This document shows, piece by piece, positions 24,834 through 33,447 of a DNA stretch of 64,000 nt. The position numbers and the translations under genes are program-made. Below the pieces are notes generated by a model. The model did no database searches. It saw only the letters and a list, made by a program, of their open reading frames with translations, and was not told the origin of the DNA. Source of the DNA: Streptomyces tailanensis (GTDB lineage Bacteria; Actinomycetota; Actinomycetes; Streptomycetales; Streptomycetaceae); assembly GCF_008386495.1 (NCBI RefSeq), contig NZ_VTHJ01000004.1:159450-223449 (forward strand), written 5' to 3'. Position 1 is the stretch's first letter, and every line of letters starts with the position of its first letter.

Positions 24834-24993
24834 CCATTGCGCGGGGCTGGATGGCCCCTGGCCTGCGGCAATGGCCGCTGTGCGGAATCACATGGCATTT
24901 GCCGGCATGCGCACCCCTGGGAGAGTGACTGCCTGCGATTTGCGTGATCAGTTGACGGCGCGACATGCCACTTCTAGCGCTCCCCACACGGGA

Positions 24994-25029
24994 CGGGTCC
25001 CGGGTTCCTGGAGCGGAACCCGGGACCCG
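24994..25029. terminator. Terminator after the subtilase gene
   Basis: A 15-bp perfect stem (CGGGTCCCGGGTTCC and its complement) has a 6-base loop, about 35 bp beyond the stop of the minus-strand protease gene. Confidence 0.8.
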
Positions 25030-25064
25030 GGAACGAATGAGGGATCAGCAACCCTCAGTCGGAG

Positions 25065-28000
25065 TTACGGCGTCACCATCAAGGGCGTACGTCCCACCAC
25101 CGTCTCGCCGTCCCCGAACTCCACGACCCCGACGTACCGTTCGCCGCGCGTCGCGCCCGAACCCCATGTCACCGTCACCTCGGGGCGGTCGCCCGCGGTG
25201 ACTCGCTGGCTGGAAGGGCTGACCGTGGGGGGCAGCGCCGGTTCGCCCTGGCCGACCTTCCAGCTCCACAGGGTGTACTGCTGGCTGGTCGCGCCGGCCG
25301 GGAGTTCGTACTGGAGGACGTAGACGTCGTAGTCGCCGGGCGGCAGGTCGGTGTGTTCGTCGGAGCCGACGTCCGGCCAGCGGCCGATGTGGTTGCCGGC
25401 GGTGTCGAAGACGTACAGGTCGAGGTCGCTGCCGGGGAGGTGGTCGGCGGTGGTGATGGCCAGGCGGGTGAAGGCGGCGCCCTCGGGGACGTGGACGCGG
25501 TGCTTCACGACCGCGTCGTTGGTGTGCTGGCTCTCCCAGAAGGCGGACTGGTCGGTGCCGGTGAGGGTGCCGGTCGTCCTCTCGCCGGTGTACAGGGCCG
25601 CCTTGGCCGTCAGGGAGCCGGTCCAGCCCACCCCGGCGGTCAGCTTCACCGAGTCCTCGCCGCTGACCGTGACCTCGTCCGGCGCCGCGAAGTGCGTGGG
25701 GCTCAGGGCGATCGGGCTGGTGACCCGGTGACGGGCGTGGGTGTCGCTCCAGGTGAGGGAGCCGTAGGACCAGGTGTCGAGGGTGGCGTCCGTACGCTCG
25801 AAGCGAACCCTGTACGAGGCCGACTCGCCCGGCGCCAGCGTCAGCCGCTTCGGGGTGACCTCGGCGCGGAAGCCGGGCGGGGTCTGGAGCTTGGCCTGGT
25901 ACGTGGCCGTCTCCGGGGACACGTTGGTGACCTTGCGGGTGACCGTCTGGAGGCCGTAGAGGTCGCCGACCGAGATCGACGGGTAGTTCAGGTCGCTGGG
26001 GTCGAGTGGCGCGGCCGTGGCGCAGGGGTCCTCGCCGTTCTCGGCCGCCGGGGGGTTGCCGATGGCGCAGAGGTACGCGGTCCAGTCGGCGGACGTCGAG
26101 TCGTAGACCAGGCCGGGGTCGGCGGCGCGGGTGACGCGGGGGGTGCCGGCGCCGTAGTCGAGCGGGGTGGCGGAGTCGGCGAGCTGGCGGCCGACGGGGT
26201 CGCCAGCCTCGTCCTTCGTCGTCGCCGTCGTCATCAGCGCCGACTTGATCTCCATCGGCGACCAGCTCGGGTGGAGCTGCTTCAGCAGGGTCGCGAGGCC
26301 CGCGATGTGCGGCGCCGCCATCGACGTACCGGACATGAAGCCGAACGAGCCCGCGTATCCCTGCAGGCCGCCCGGCACCGTGCCCGCCGGGACGGTCTCG
26401 CCGGGGGCGGCGATGTCCGGCTTGAGCAGGTCGCCGTCGCTGTAGTGGTCGGGGCCGCTGGAGGAGAAGGAGGTGACGTCCCGCGTCGTGACCTTGTGGC
26501 TCTCGCTGGGGATGAACTCGGCGGTCGCGCCCGCGGTGGCCGCGTACTCCTTCACCGCCGGCGCGTCCTCCTTGCCCACCTGGAACACGGGGACGGAGAA
26601 GACGAAGGCGAAGAAGTCCTGGGCGCTGGTCGGGGTGTGGGTGAGGACGATCGCCGCGCCGCCGGCCGCCTTGACCTCGGTGGCCTTGGTCCCGACGAAG
26701 ATGCCCTCGCCGCCCCGGTCGCAGACGACGATCTTCCCCTTGGTCCGCTCGGGGTCGAGCGTGCCCGGCGCGCACAGCGCGGCCCGCTCGGCGGTCGCGT
26801 CCGACTTGCGTACGTCGGCGGCGTTGACCAGCGGCGTCGAGGGGACGCTCGGGTTCATGTTGCGCCCGGTGAAGCGGCGGCCGTCACCGAGGGCGAGGGA
26901 CGCGGTGTAGTCCGTGTCGTGCGTCGACGCGGCGACCGTCGTCACCCAGGGGGCGGTGTGTTCAACCGTGTCCGGGCCGCTGTTGCCCGCCGAGGCGGCG
27001 ACGAACACGCCCGCCTTGGCCGCGTTGAACATGGCCTCCTTGGTGGGCGGGCTCGCGATGTCCCCGCCTATGGAGTAGTTGATGACGTCGACGCCGTCCG
27101 CGACGGCCCGGTCGATCGCGGCCACGGTGTCCACGTCCGCGCAGTTCGTGCTCCAGCAGGTCTTGTAGTACGCCAGCCGCGCGGCCGGCGCGACTCCGCT
27201 GAGCTTGCCGCTGGTGTTGCTGCCGGGGATCGACGCCTCGACGCCGTGGTTCCCGGCGGCCGTCGTACCGGTGTGTGTGCCGTGGCTGTCCCGGTCCAGC
27301 GGTGAGGCCACGTCGTCGGGGGTGGGCTCGGCCACGCCCTTGCGGAACCACTGGGCGCCGATCACCTTGTTGTTGCAGGTGACACGGTTGGCGGGGTCGG
27401 GGTCGCTGCCCTCGTCGCAGGCGCCGCGCCACTTCTTGGCGATGATCCCGGCGTCGGGGCGGGGTTCCGGCAGCGGGGCGAGCATCGGGTTCGACGGGTC
27501 GAAGCCGGTGTCGACGATGCCGACGACCATGCCCTCACCGGCGTGCTCGGGGCCGCCGAACTTCGACCACAGCCCCTTGTCGCCGGACAGGCCCAGCATG
27601 GCGGGGAGGTCGGGGAGGGAGGCGGAGCCGGTGGTTTTGCTGGTGTCGGACGCGGCGGGTGCCTTCGCGATGTCGGTCGGGGCGTCGGATCGGCCGAGGG
27701 CGTCGGCCGCGGGGCCGTGGTCGGGCGTCGGGGCGTCGGCGGTCAACTTGCTGACCTTACTCCGCGTCACCGAGACCACCCCCGACGTCCCCGCCAGCTT
27801 CGACGCCTGCCGGCCGGTCAGCTTCGCGGCGAAACCGTTGAGCGTGAAGTCGTAGTCGTAGAGCGGCTTGACGCCGGGTACGGCGTCGAGGACGTCGTCG
27901 CGGCGATCGTCCAGGTGCTCTCGATAGGCGTCGACCGCGCCGGAGTCGGGGTCGAGCCGCTTGCCGCCCTTCGGTGCCGTCCGCTTCAGACGGGGCAGAC

Positions 28001-28196
28001 CGCCCTCGTAGGCGGCGACGGACGGGTCGGCGAGCGTCACGACGTAGATGCCGGGGTCGTAACTACGGCCGTTCTCCCTGGAGTTGTCGGCGGCGTAGGC
28101 GGTAGGAGCGGTGACGGCGGTCAGCGTCAGGGCTCCGGCGAGGAGCGGCGCCAGAAACGTGACGGCCGCTCTCGGGCGTATGTGATGGTGAGTCAA
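25065..28196 (-). CDS. Secreted subtilisin-like serine protease (S8), large form
   Basis: A 1043-residue exported protease. A signal peptide (about residues 1-35) is followed by an inhibitor-I9-like propeptide. The S8 domain has Asp229 in VGIVDTGFD, His305 in DSHGTHTGTTAAG and Ser625 in MSGTSMAAPHIAG. A protease-associated (PA) insertion lies between His and Ser (VVCDRGGEGIFVGTKATEVK). The C-terminal 350 residues are beta-rich, including Fn3-like and pre-peptidase-C-like parts. The start is a TTG at 28196 with no strong ribosome site, so it is tentative. It is probably a wall-associated or secreted nutrient protease. Confidence 0.92.
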   Translation of the reverse strand: MTHHHIRPRAAVTFLAPLLAGALTLTAVTAPTAYAADNSRENGRSYDPGIYVVTLADPSVAAYEGGLPRLKRTAPKGGKRLDPDSGAVDAYREHLDDRRDDVLDAVPGVKPLYDYDFTLNGFAAKLTGRQASKLAGTSGVVSVTRSKVSKLTADAPTPDHGPAADALGRSDAPTDIAKAPAASDTSKTTGSASLPDLPAMLGLSGDKGLWSKFGGPEHAGEGMVVGIVDTGFDPSNPMLAPLPEPRPDAGIIAKKWRGACDEGSDPDPANRVTCNNKVIGAQWFRKGVAEPTPDDVASPLDRDSHGTHTGTTAAGNHGVEASIPGSNTSGKLSGVAPAARLAYYKTCWSTNCADVDTVAAIDRAVADGVDVINYSIGGDIASPPTKEAMFNAAKAGVFVAASAGNSGPDTVEHTAPWVTTVAASTHDTDYTASLALGDGRRFTGRNMNPSVPSTPLVNAADVRKSDATAERAALCAPGTLDPERTKGKIVVCDRGGEGIFVGTKATEVKAAGGAAIVLTHTPTSAQDFFAFVFSVPVFQVGKEDAPAVKEYAATAGATAEFIPSESHKVTTRDVTSFSSSGPDHYSDGDLLKPDIAAPGETVPAGTVPGGLQGYAGSFGFMSGTSMAAPHIAGLATLLKQLHPSWSPMEIKSALMTTATTKDEAGDPVGRQLADSATPLDYGAGTPRVTRAADPGLVYDSTSADWTAYLCAIGNPPAAENGEDPCATAAPLDPSDLNYPSISVGDLYGLQTVTRKVTNVSPETATYQAKLQTPPGFRAEVTPKRLTLAPGESASYRVRFERTDATLDTWSYGSLTWSDTHARHRVTSPIALSPTHFAAPDEVTVSGEDSVKLTAGVGWTGSLTAKAALYTGERTTGTLTGTDQSAFWESQHTNDAVVKHRVHVPEGAAFTRLAITTADHLPGSDLDLYVFDTAGNHIGRWPDVGSDEHTDLPPGDYDVYVLQYELPAGATSQQYTLWSWKVGQGEPALPPTVSPSSQRVTAGDRPEVTVTWGSGATRGERYVGVVEFGDGETVVGRTPLMVTP

Positions 28197-28439
28197 CTGT
28201 GGTCCATGTCAATCGAATTGGGTAAGACTCGTCCCCCGATCCCCCATGGCCTCAAATGAAACAGGTGACTCACCAGTAGAAGCTCTTGAACCGTCAAGTA
28301 ACCGGGAACCTTCACGGCTGCTCCACAGCTCCTCGCCGAAGCGCCGGAAGTTCGCCTTGCATTGGCCTCCCGTACTTCTCAAGCTCCGTTAAGGAAAGGC
28401 AAAGGGAGCTCAAAGCTTCACCCGCGATCGTCCACTGTC

Positions 28440-29045
28440 ATGGACCAGACCCTTCTCGTGGTCGCCGACCTGGCCGCCATCTCCCTGCTGACCTTCGCGG
28501 TCTACTTCCCGCGCCACCACCGCCGGGACCTCATCGCCGCCTTCCTCGGCGTCAACATCGGCGTCCTCGCGGTGGCGATGACGCTGAGCTCCTCCTCGGT
28601 GGGCATCGGCCTCGGGATGGGCCTCTTCGGCGTCCTGTCGATCATCCGGCTGCGATCCAACGAGATCGCGCAGCACGAGATCGCGTACTACTTCTCCGCC
28701 CTCGCCCTCGGCCTGCTGGCCGGGCTGCCGGAGAAGGTGAACGTCCTGTCGATCCTCCTCATGGCGCTGATCGTCGCCACGATGTACGTCGGCGACCACC
28801 CGAAGCTCTTCGGCCGCTACCGGCAGCGCAGCCTCCGCCTCGACGCGGCCTACACCGACGAGGACGCCCTGCGCGCGCACCTCGAAATGCTGCTCGGCGG
28901 GCGCGTGGTGAACCTCTCCGTGCAGAGCGTAGACCTGGTCAACGACATGACCCTGGTCGAGGTCCGCTACGTCGTCACCGGAGAGGGATCGCGGGCGCCG
29001 CAGGAGACGGCGGGCCACCGCGTCGATCACGAGGTGCGGGCATGA
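28440..29045 (+). CDS. DUF4956 membrane protein
   Basis: A 201-residue integral membrane protein. Hydrophobic segments lie at about residues 4-22, 30-60 and 75-115, with the conserved loop GLFGVLSIIRLRSNEIAQHE typical of DUF4956. A soluble C-terminal domain of about 75 residues follows. It is the first gene of a three-gene operon; its stop overlaps the next start (ATGA). DUF4956 genes sit beside VTC-domain genes in many bacteria, so it is probably the membrane partner of the polymer synthase. The ATG at 28440 has a weak ribosome site. Confidence 0.85.
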   Translation: MDQTLLVVADLAAISLLTFAVYFPRHHRRDLIAAFLGVNIGVLAVAMTLSSSSVGIGLGMGLFGVLSIIRLRSNEIAQHEIAYYFSALALGLLAGLPEKVNVLSILLMALIVATMYVGDHPKLFGRYRQRSLRLDAAYTDEDALRAHLEMLLGGRVVNLSVQSVDLVNDMTLVEVRYVVTGEGSRAPQETAGHRVDHEVRA

Positions 29046-29836
29046 CCGCCGTCGACTCGGTCGCATCGGTGGTCGGACTGCTGCGCCCCATCGGCCTCGA
29101 CGAACTCGTCGAGCGCGCCGAACTCCTGACCCGCGTGGACCGCAAGTACATGCTGCCCACCGCCGACCTGCCGCTCGTGATCGGCGGGCTCGACGAGGAC
29201 GCGCAGGTCCTGGAGGTCGACGGACAGCGGCAGTTCGCGTACCGGTCCGTGTACTTCGACACCCCGGACATGGACGGCTACCTGGGCGCGGCCCGGCGCC
29301 GCCGACGCCGCTTCAAGCTCCGCATCCGCACGTATCTGGCATCGGGTGTGCACTACTTCGAGGTCAAGACGCGTGGCCCGCGCGGTACGACGGTCAAGCA
29401 GCGCATCCCGTACGAGGGTGACCTGTGGCGGCTGGGCCCCGAGGCCCGGGCGTACGCCGACGAGATGCTCGGCGAGGCGGGCATCAACTCACGGGGCTTC
29501 CGGCTGCTGCCCACGCTGACCACCCGCTACCGCCGGACCACGCTGTTCCTGCCGGGCAGCGGCAGCCGGGTCACCGTCGACACGGACCTGACCTGGGCCC
29601 TGCCCGACGGGACCGAACTGCGCACCCCCGAGCGGACCATCGTCGAGACCAAGGCCGGGCGCGCGGGCTCCGGCGCCGACCGGCTGCTGTGGTCGCTGGG
29701 GCACCGGCCCGTCCCGGTCTCCAAGTACGGCACCGGGCTCGCCGCGCTCCGGCCCGACCTGCCCGCCAACCGCTGGCTGCCCGTCCTGCGGCGCCACTTC
29801 CCCACCGCACCCGCACTGAACGGGAGTCCCGCATGA
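29042..29836 (+). CDS. VTC-domain (polyphosphate polymerase-like) protein
   Basis: A 264-residue protein of the VTC/tunnel-fold (CYTH-like) class. It shows LLTRVDRKYMLPTADLPLVI, FAYRSVYFDTPDM, RRRRFKLRIRTYL, YFEVKTRGPRGTTVKQR and IVETKAG, which match the basic and Glu-x-Lys residues lining the catalytic tunnel of yeast Vtc4. Yeast VTC makes inorganic polyphosphate from ATP. The bacterial substrate is less certain. It is coupled by ATGA overlaps to genes on both sides. Confidence 0.88.
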   Translation: MTAVDSVASVVGLLRPIGLDELVERAELLTRVDRKYMLPTADLPLVIGGLDEDAQVLEVDGQRQFAYRSVYFDTPDMDGYLGAARRRRRRFKLRIRTYLASGVHYFEVKTRGPRGTTVKQRIPYEGDLWRLGPEARAYADEMLGEAGINSRGFRLLPTLTTRYRRTTLFLPGSGSRVTVDTDLTWALPDGTELRTPERTIVETKAGRAGSGADRLLWSLGHRPVPVSKYGTGLAALRPDLPANRWLPVLRRHFPTAPALNGSPA

Positions 29837-31671
29837 ACATCCGACCCAGCTCATGGAAGAGAACAGCACGCGGCCTTCGTACGAAGGTGGCGGGCGCCCT
29901 CGCCTCTGTCCTCCTCGCCACGGCCGCGCTGGCCGGGTGCTCCTCCGGGAGCGATTCGGCCTCCGCGTCGTCCGACTCGTCCGCCTCGTCGTCGAGCGCG
30001 GCCGCGGCGGTGGACGGTTCCCAGACGGCGTCCGCCGTACTCGCCGCCAACGAGGAGACGCACGCCGAGGACGGCGACACGGAGTACGACGAGTCCGACG
30101 CCGTCGCCATCGAACTGAACGGCGACTCGGCCTCGGCCGACGGCAAGGGTGTGGACGTAGACGGGTCCACGGTGACCATCACCTCCAGCGGCACCTACCT
30201 GCTCAGCGGCTCCCTCGACGACGGCCAGATCGTGATCACCGCCCCCGAGGCGACCGTGAAGCTGGTCCTCGACGGAGTCGACATCTCCAGCTCCTCCGGG
30301 GCCGCGATCGCCGCGACCGAGGCCGAGCGGCTGGTCGTCGTCCTCGCGGACGGCAGCGAGAACACCCTCAGCGACACCGACTCCTACGCCGACGACGCGG
30401 AGGCCAACGCCGCCCTCTACAGCGCGGGCGACCTGACGATCGGCGGCAGCGGCTCGCTCACCGTGAAGGGGAACGGCAACGACGCGATCGCAGGCAAGGA
30501 CGGCCTGGTCGTCGAGGGCGGCAACATCACCGTCGAGGCCGCCGACGACGGCATCCGCGGCAAGGACTACCTGGTCGTGAACGGCGGCACGCTCACCGTC
30601 ACGGCCAAGGGCGACGGCCTGAAGTCCGACAACGCGGACGAGGAGGACGCGGGTTACATCGCCGTCGACGGCGGGACGGTCTCCGTCACCGCGGCCGGCG
30701 ACGCCGTGGACGCCGCCACCGACCTCGTCGTCACCGGCGGCAAGCTGACCGTGAAGGCCGAGGCCTCCGACGACACCTCCGCGCACGGCCTGAAGTCCGG
30801 CGTGATCACGGTTCTCGAAGGCGGCACCATCGACGTCTCGGCCTCCGCCGACGCCCTGCACGGCGAGGCGGCCGTCCACGTCGGCGGCGCCGAGGTCACC
30901 CTCTCCGCCGGCGACGACGGCGTACACGCCGAGGGTGACCTGGTCATCAGCAAGGGCACGGTGAACATCACCGGTTCCAACGAAGGCCTGGAGGGCAAGG
31001 ACATCCTGGTCAGCGGCGGTACGACGACGGTCACTTCGAACGACGACGGCGTGAACGCCTCCGGCAGCGAGGCGACCACCGAGGACCAGGGTGGCGGTCC
31101 CGGCGGCGGTGGCGGCATGGGCGTAGGCGATTACACGGCCAAGGTCACCGGCGGCACCCTCGTCCTCAACTCCCAGGGCGACGGCTTCGACTCCAACGGC
31201 ACCGCCGAGATCACCGGCGGCACGATCGTCGTCAACGGCCCCGAGCAGGGCGGCAACGGCGCCCTCGACGTCAACGGCAGCTTCACCGTCAGCGGCGGCA
31301 CACTCCTCGCCTCCGGCAGCGCCGGCATGGTCGTAGCCCCGGACACCGAGTCCGCCCAGGGCTGGCTGTCGGCGACGCTGGACGCGTCGGTCGAGGCCGG
31401 CACGACCCTCCACATCGTCGACGCGGACGGCGAGGTCGTGGCCTCGTACGTCACTTCCAAGACGATCCAGAACGTCGTCTACTCGGCCGAGTCGATCAAG
31501 AGCGGCGAGGAGTACACCGTCTACTCCGGCGGCACCACCTCCGGCTCCGACACCGGCGGCCTCACCGAGTCCGGCAGACTCGGCAACGCCGAAAAGATCG
31601 CCACGGCCACGGCAGGCGAGGCCCCGGAGGGCGGCTTCGGTGGCGGAGGCCCGGGCGGTGGCAGGCAGTAG
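29833..31671 (+). CDS. Cthe_2159-like carbohydrate-binding lipoprotein
   Basis: A 612-residue exported protein. The signal peptide ends in a lipobox (LATAALAGC), followed by a Ser/Ala/Asp-rich tether (residues 36-60). The mature part consists of repeated turns such as GNITVEAADDGIRGKDYL and GGTLTVTAKGDGLKSDN, the pattern of the calcium-rich beta-helix family typified by Cthe_2159, which binds acidic polysaccharide. Gly-rich stretches occur near residue 425 and at the C-terminus (EGGFGGGGPGGGRQ). As third gene of the DUF4956/VTC operon it may bind the product at the cell surface. CotH kinases often hold this place in other operons; none is seen here. Confidence 0.82.
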   Translation: MNIRPSSWKRTARGLRTKVAGALASVLLATAALAGCSSGSDSASASSDSSASSSSAAAAVDGSQTASAVLAANEETHAEDGDTEYDESDAVAIELNGDSASADGKGVDVDGSTVTITSSGTYLLSGSLDDGQIVITAPEATVKLVLDGVDISSSSGAAIAATEAERLVVVLADGSENTLSDTDSYADDAEANAALYSAGDLTIGGSGSLTVKGNGNDAIAGKDGLVVEGGNITVEAADDGIRGKDYLVVNGGTLTVTAKGDGLKSDNADEEDAGYIAVDGGTVSVTAAGDAVDAATDLVVTGGKLTVKAEASDDTSAHGLKSGVITVLEGGTIDVSASADALHGEAAVHVGGAEVTLSAGDDGVHAEGDLVISKGTVNITGSNEGLEGKDILVSGGTTTVTSNDDGVNASGSEATTEDQGGGPGGGGGMGVGDYTAKVTGGTLVLNSQGDGFDSNGTAEITGGTIVVNGPEQGGNGALDVNGSFTVSGGTLLASGSAGMVVAPDTESAQGWLSATLDASVEAGTTLHIVDADGEVVASYVTSKTIQNVVYSAESIKSGEEYTVYSGGTTSGSDTGGLTESGRLGNAEKIATATAGEAPEGGFGGGGPGGGRQ

Positions 31672-31731
31672 CGGACTTGGCGCCCGGAGGAGAGAGCTCC
31701 GGGCGCCCTGGGCGTTTCGTGGCAGAGGGGT

Positions 31732-32190
31732 TCACGCCGCGCGGGCGAGTTCGCACCAGACGAACTTGCCGTTGCCATGGGGCGGTTGGCCTGTGCTGCC
31801 GAGGGTGTACCAGCCCCACCTGTCGGAGCACGCCTTGACGAGGGTGAGGCCACGGCCATTTTCGAGGCCGGGGCGCTTGGGGTGCGTGGTGGCGGTGAGG
31901 CATGCCGGGACCGGCGGGTCGGGATCGGTGTCCCATACGCCGATGCGGAGGATCGGGGCGGACCAGTGGAGCCTTATGGCTGCCGGGCCCTTGGTGTGCT
32001 GTACGGCGTTGGCGACCAGTTCCCTCGCTACGAGTTCGGCGGCTTCGGCGAGGTGGGAGAGGCCGTGGAGGGTGAGGACGTGACGGAGGGTGCGGCGGCA
32101 GATCGTCACGGCGCGGGGGTCGTTGGGGATGGAGAGGGTGTAGGTCCAGGGTTCGTTGCGGTCGCTGGGCTGGTCTCCGGTTTCGGGCAT
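31732..32190 (-). CDS. HATPase (AbaA/RsbW-like) protein, intact copy
   Basis: A 152-residue anti-sigma-kinase-like ATPase. The N box lies in AAELVARELVANAVQHTKGP, the G1-type region in LRIGVWDTDPD and the G2 region in ENGRGLTLVKACSDRWGWY. Such stand-alone HATPases accompany DUF5753/DUF397 genes in Streptomyces. The start at 32190 has CAGGAGTCACGC directly upstream, identical to the leader of the broken copy at 20208. It is divergent from the HTH gene at 32447. Confidence 0.88.
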   Translation of the reverse strand: MPETGDQPSDRNEPWTYTLSIPNDPRAVTICRRTLRHVLTLHGLSHLAEAAELVARELVANAVQHTKGPAAIRLHWSAPILRIGVWDTDPDPPVPACLTATTHPKRPGLENGRGLTLVKACSDRWGWYTLGSTGQPPHGNGKFVWCELARAA

Positions 32191-32337
32191 GCGTGACTCC
32201 TGAGAGATGGAGGGGAGTTGGGCTCACTGTGCTCGGGGGCGGTGGCTCTGCCGCGCCCGTCCTGGCAGGACGGTGCGGTGCTGCGCTTCCAGGACGCCCC
32301 GGCATTCCGCAGTGTGTGCGTCGCGTCACCGACAGTA

Positions 32338-32372
32338 GGGGATAGGGTTAATCCGTCGCAACCCTAATCCCC
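32338..32372. promoter_or_regulatory. Inverted repeat between divergent HATPase and HTH genes, cluster 2
   Basis: GGGGATAGGGTT (32338-32349) faces AACCCTAATCCCC (32360-32372), with one unpaired base. The arm TAGGGTT recurs at 32382-32388. It stands where the GAGGAGAAATTTCTCCTC palindrome stands in cluster 1, so each set may have its own operator. Confidence 0.5.
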
Positions 32373-32446
32373 TGAGTCGGGTAGGGTTCGAGTCTGTCGA
32401 CGCACTGTGATCAGGCAGGGTCGACAGGCCGAAAAGGGAGGCGTCG

Positions 32447-33298
32447 ATGGCGCCAAGGAGCCGACCCACGGCTCGCCAACTGAGGTTGGGGCTCGAGCTG
32501 CGCAAGCTGCGCGAGGCAGCCGGAATGACCGGACGAGAAGCGGCGGAGCGGATGGGTGTCAACGCCATCCAGGTGAGCCAGATCGAAGCCGGCCGTGCGG
32601 GAGTCAGCGATATCAGACTGAGACGGCTTGCCGGGCACTACGCCTGCTCGGATGTCGAACTCATCGATGCCTTGGCGGAGATGGCCACGGACCGTACCCG
32701 GGGGTGGTGGCAGGCATATCGGGGGGCGCTGCCGCCGGCCTTCCTGGACCTGTCGGAGTTGGAACATCACGCGCGATTCCTGAAGGTGATCGCTACGACG
32801 CACGTACCGGGCATTCTCCAGACCGAGGACTACGCACGCGCGGTGTTCTCCTACGTGGTACCCGAACTGCCCTCCGGTGAGCTGGATGTATGGGTGGCGC
32901 ATCACATGCACCGCCGGGTGGTCCTGGATCGCGACCCACCTGTTGAGTACCAAGCGGTCGTCCATGAAGCAGCGTTGCGCGTCAAAGTGGGAGACCGCGA
33001 AGACGCCCGTGCTCAGCTGCGGGAGATCTTGACGCTCTCGGAGCGACCCAACGTCAGTGTCCGGGTCGTGCCCTTCGAAGCCGATGGTTTCGGCGGTGCC
33101 AACAGTTCGCTGATGTGGGTCGGTGGGCGACTGCCCCGTCTGGACACCGTGCACCATGACACGCCACATGGCAGTGCGTTCGTGGATGCCGAGGATCGGC
33201 TTGTCAGGGCCCGAAATCTCTTTCGCAAGGTGGAAGAAGCGTCCCTCACGCCCACCGCGTCGCGGGACCTCATCCACAAGGTGGCGCGCGAACTGTGA
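32447..33298 (+). CDS. DUF5753-containing HTH regulator (WhiJ-like), copy 2
   Basis: A 283-residue paralogue of the gene at 20463. The HTH lies at about residues 13-65 (LRKLREAAGMTGREAAERMG, then VSQIEAGRAGVSDIRLRRL) and DUF5753 at about 95-275 (VPGILQTEDYARAVFSYVVP, VRVVPFEADGFGGAN). Length and domain order are identical to copy 1. Its stop overlaps the GTG of the broken DUF397 gene by four bases, so that partner was once translationally coupled. Confidence 0.9.
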   Translation: MAPRSRPTARQLRLGLELRKLREAAGMTGREAAERMGVNAIQVSQIEAGRAGVSDIRLRRLAGHYACSDVELIDALAEMATDRTRGWWQAYRGALPPAFLDLSELEHHARFLKVIATTHVPGILQTEDYARAVFSYVVPELPSGELDVWVAHHMHRRVVLDRDPPVEYQAVVHEAALRVKVGDREDARAQLREILTLSERPNVSVRVVPFEADGFGGANSSLMWVGGRLPRLDTVHHDTPHGSAFVDAEDRLVRARNLFRKVEEASLTPTASRDLIHKVAREL

Positions 33299-33447
33299 GG
33301 CGAGACAGGGCGCCGGCGTCGTACTGGCAGAAGTCTTCCTTCTCCGGTGGGGCCGAAGGGAACGAGTTTGTTCCGGCTACGCGGGTGAGCCGAAGTTCTG
33401 GGTCCAGTAGTTGCCGGGGCTTGCCAGGCCGATGCCGATTTCCTTGA
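33295..33447 (+). pseudogene. Truncated DUF397 gene
   Basis: From GTG 33295 the frame reads YWQKSSFSGGAEGNEFV, the N-terminal half of a DUF397 protein, and then at about 33370 becomes Ser/Arg-rich sequence unrelated to the family. From 33377 on it lies antisense to the 3' end of the CAP-protein gene. A deletion has apparently removed the second half of the DUF397 gene and brought the CAP gene next to it. The intact relative is at 21320-21499. Confidence 0.7.

Noticed and set aside
24673..24987. 104-residue minus-strand frame
   Set aside because: His/Arg/Pro-rich with no domain. It overlaps the more convincing two-frame small membrane protein.
32380..32400. GGTTCGAGTC resembling a tRNA T-loop
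   Set aside because: No acceptor or anticodon stem can be drawn around it and no CCA end follows. It belongs to the inverted-repeat region.
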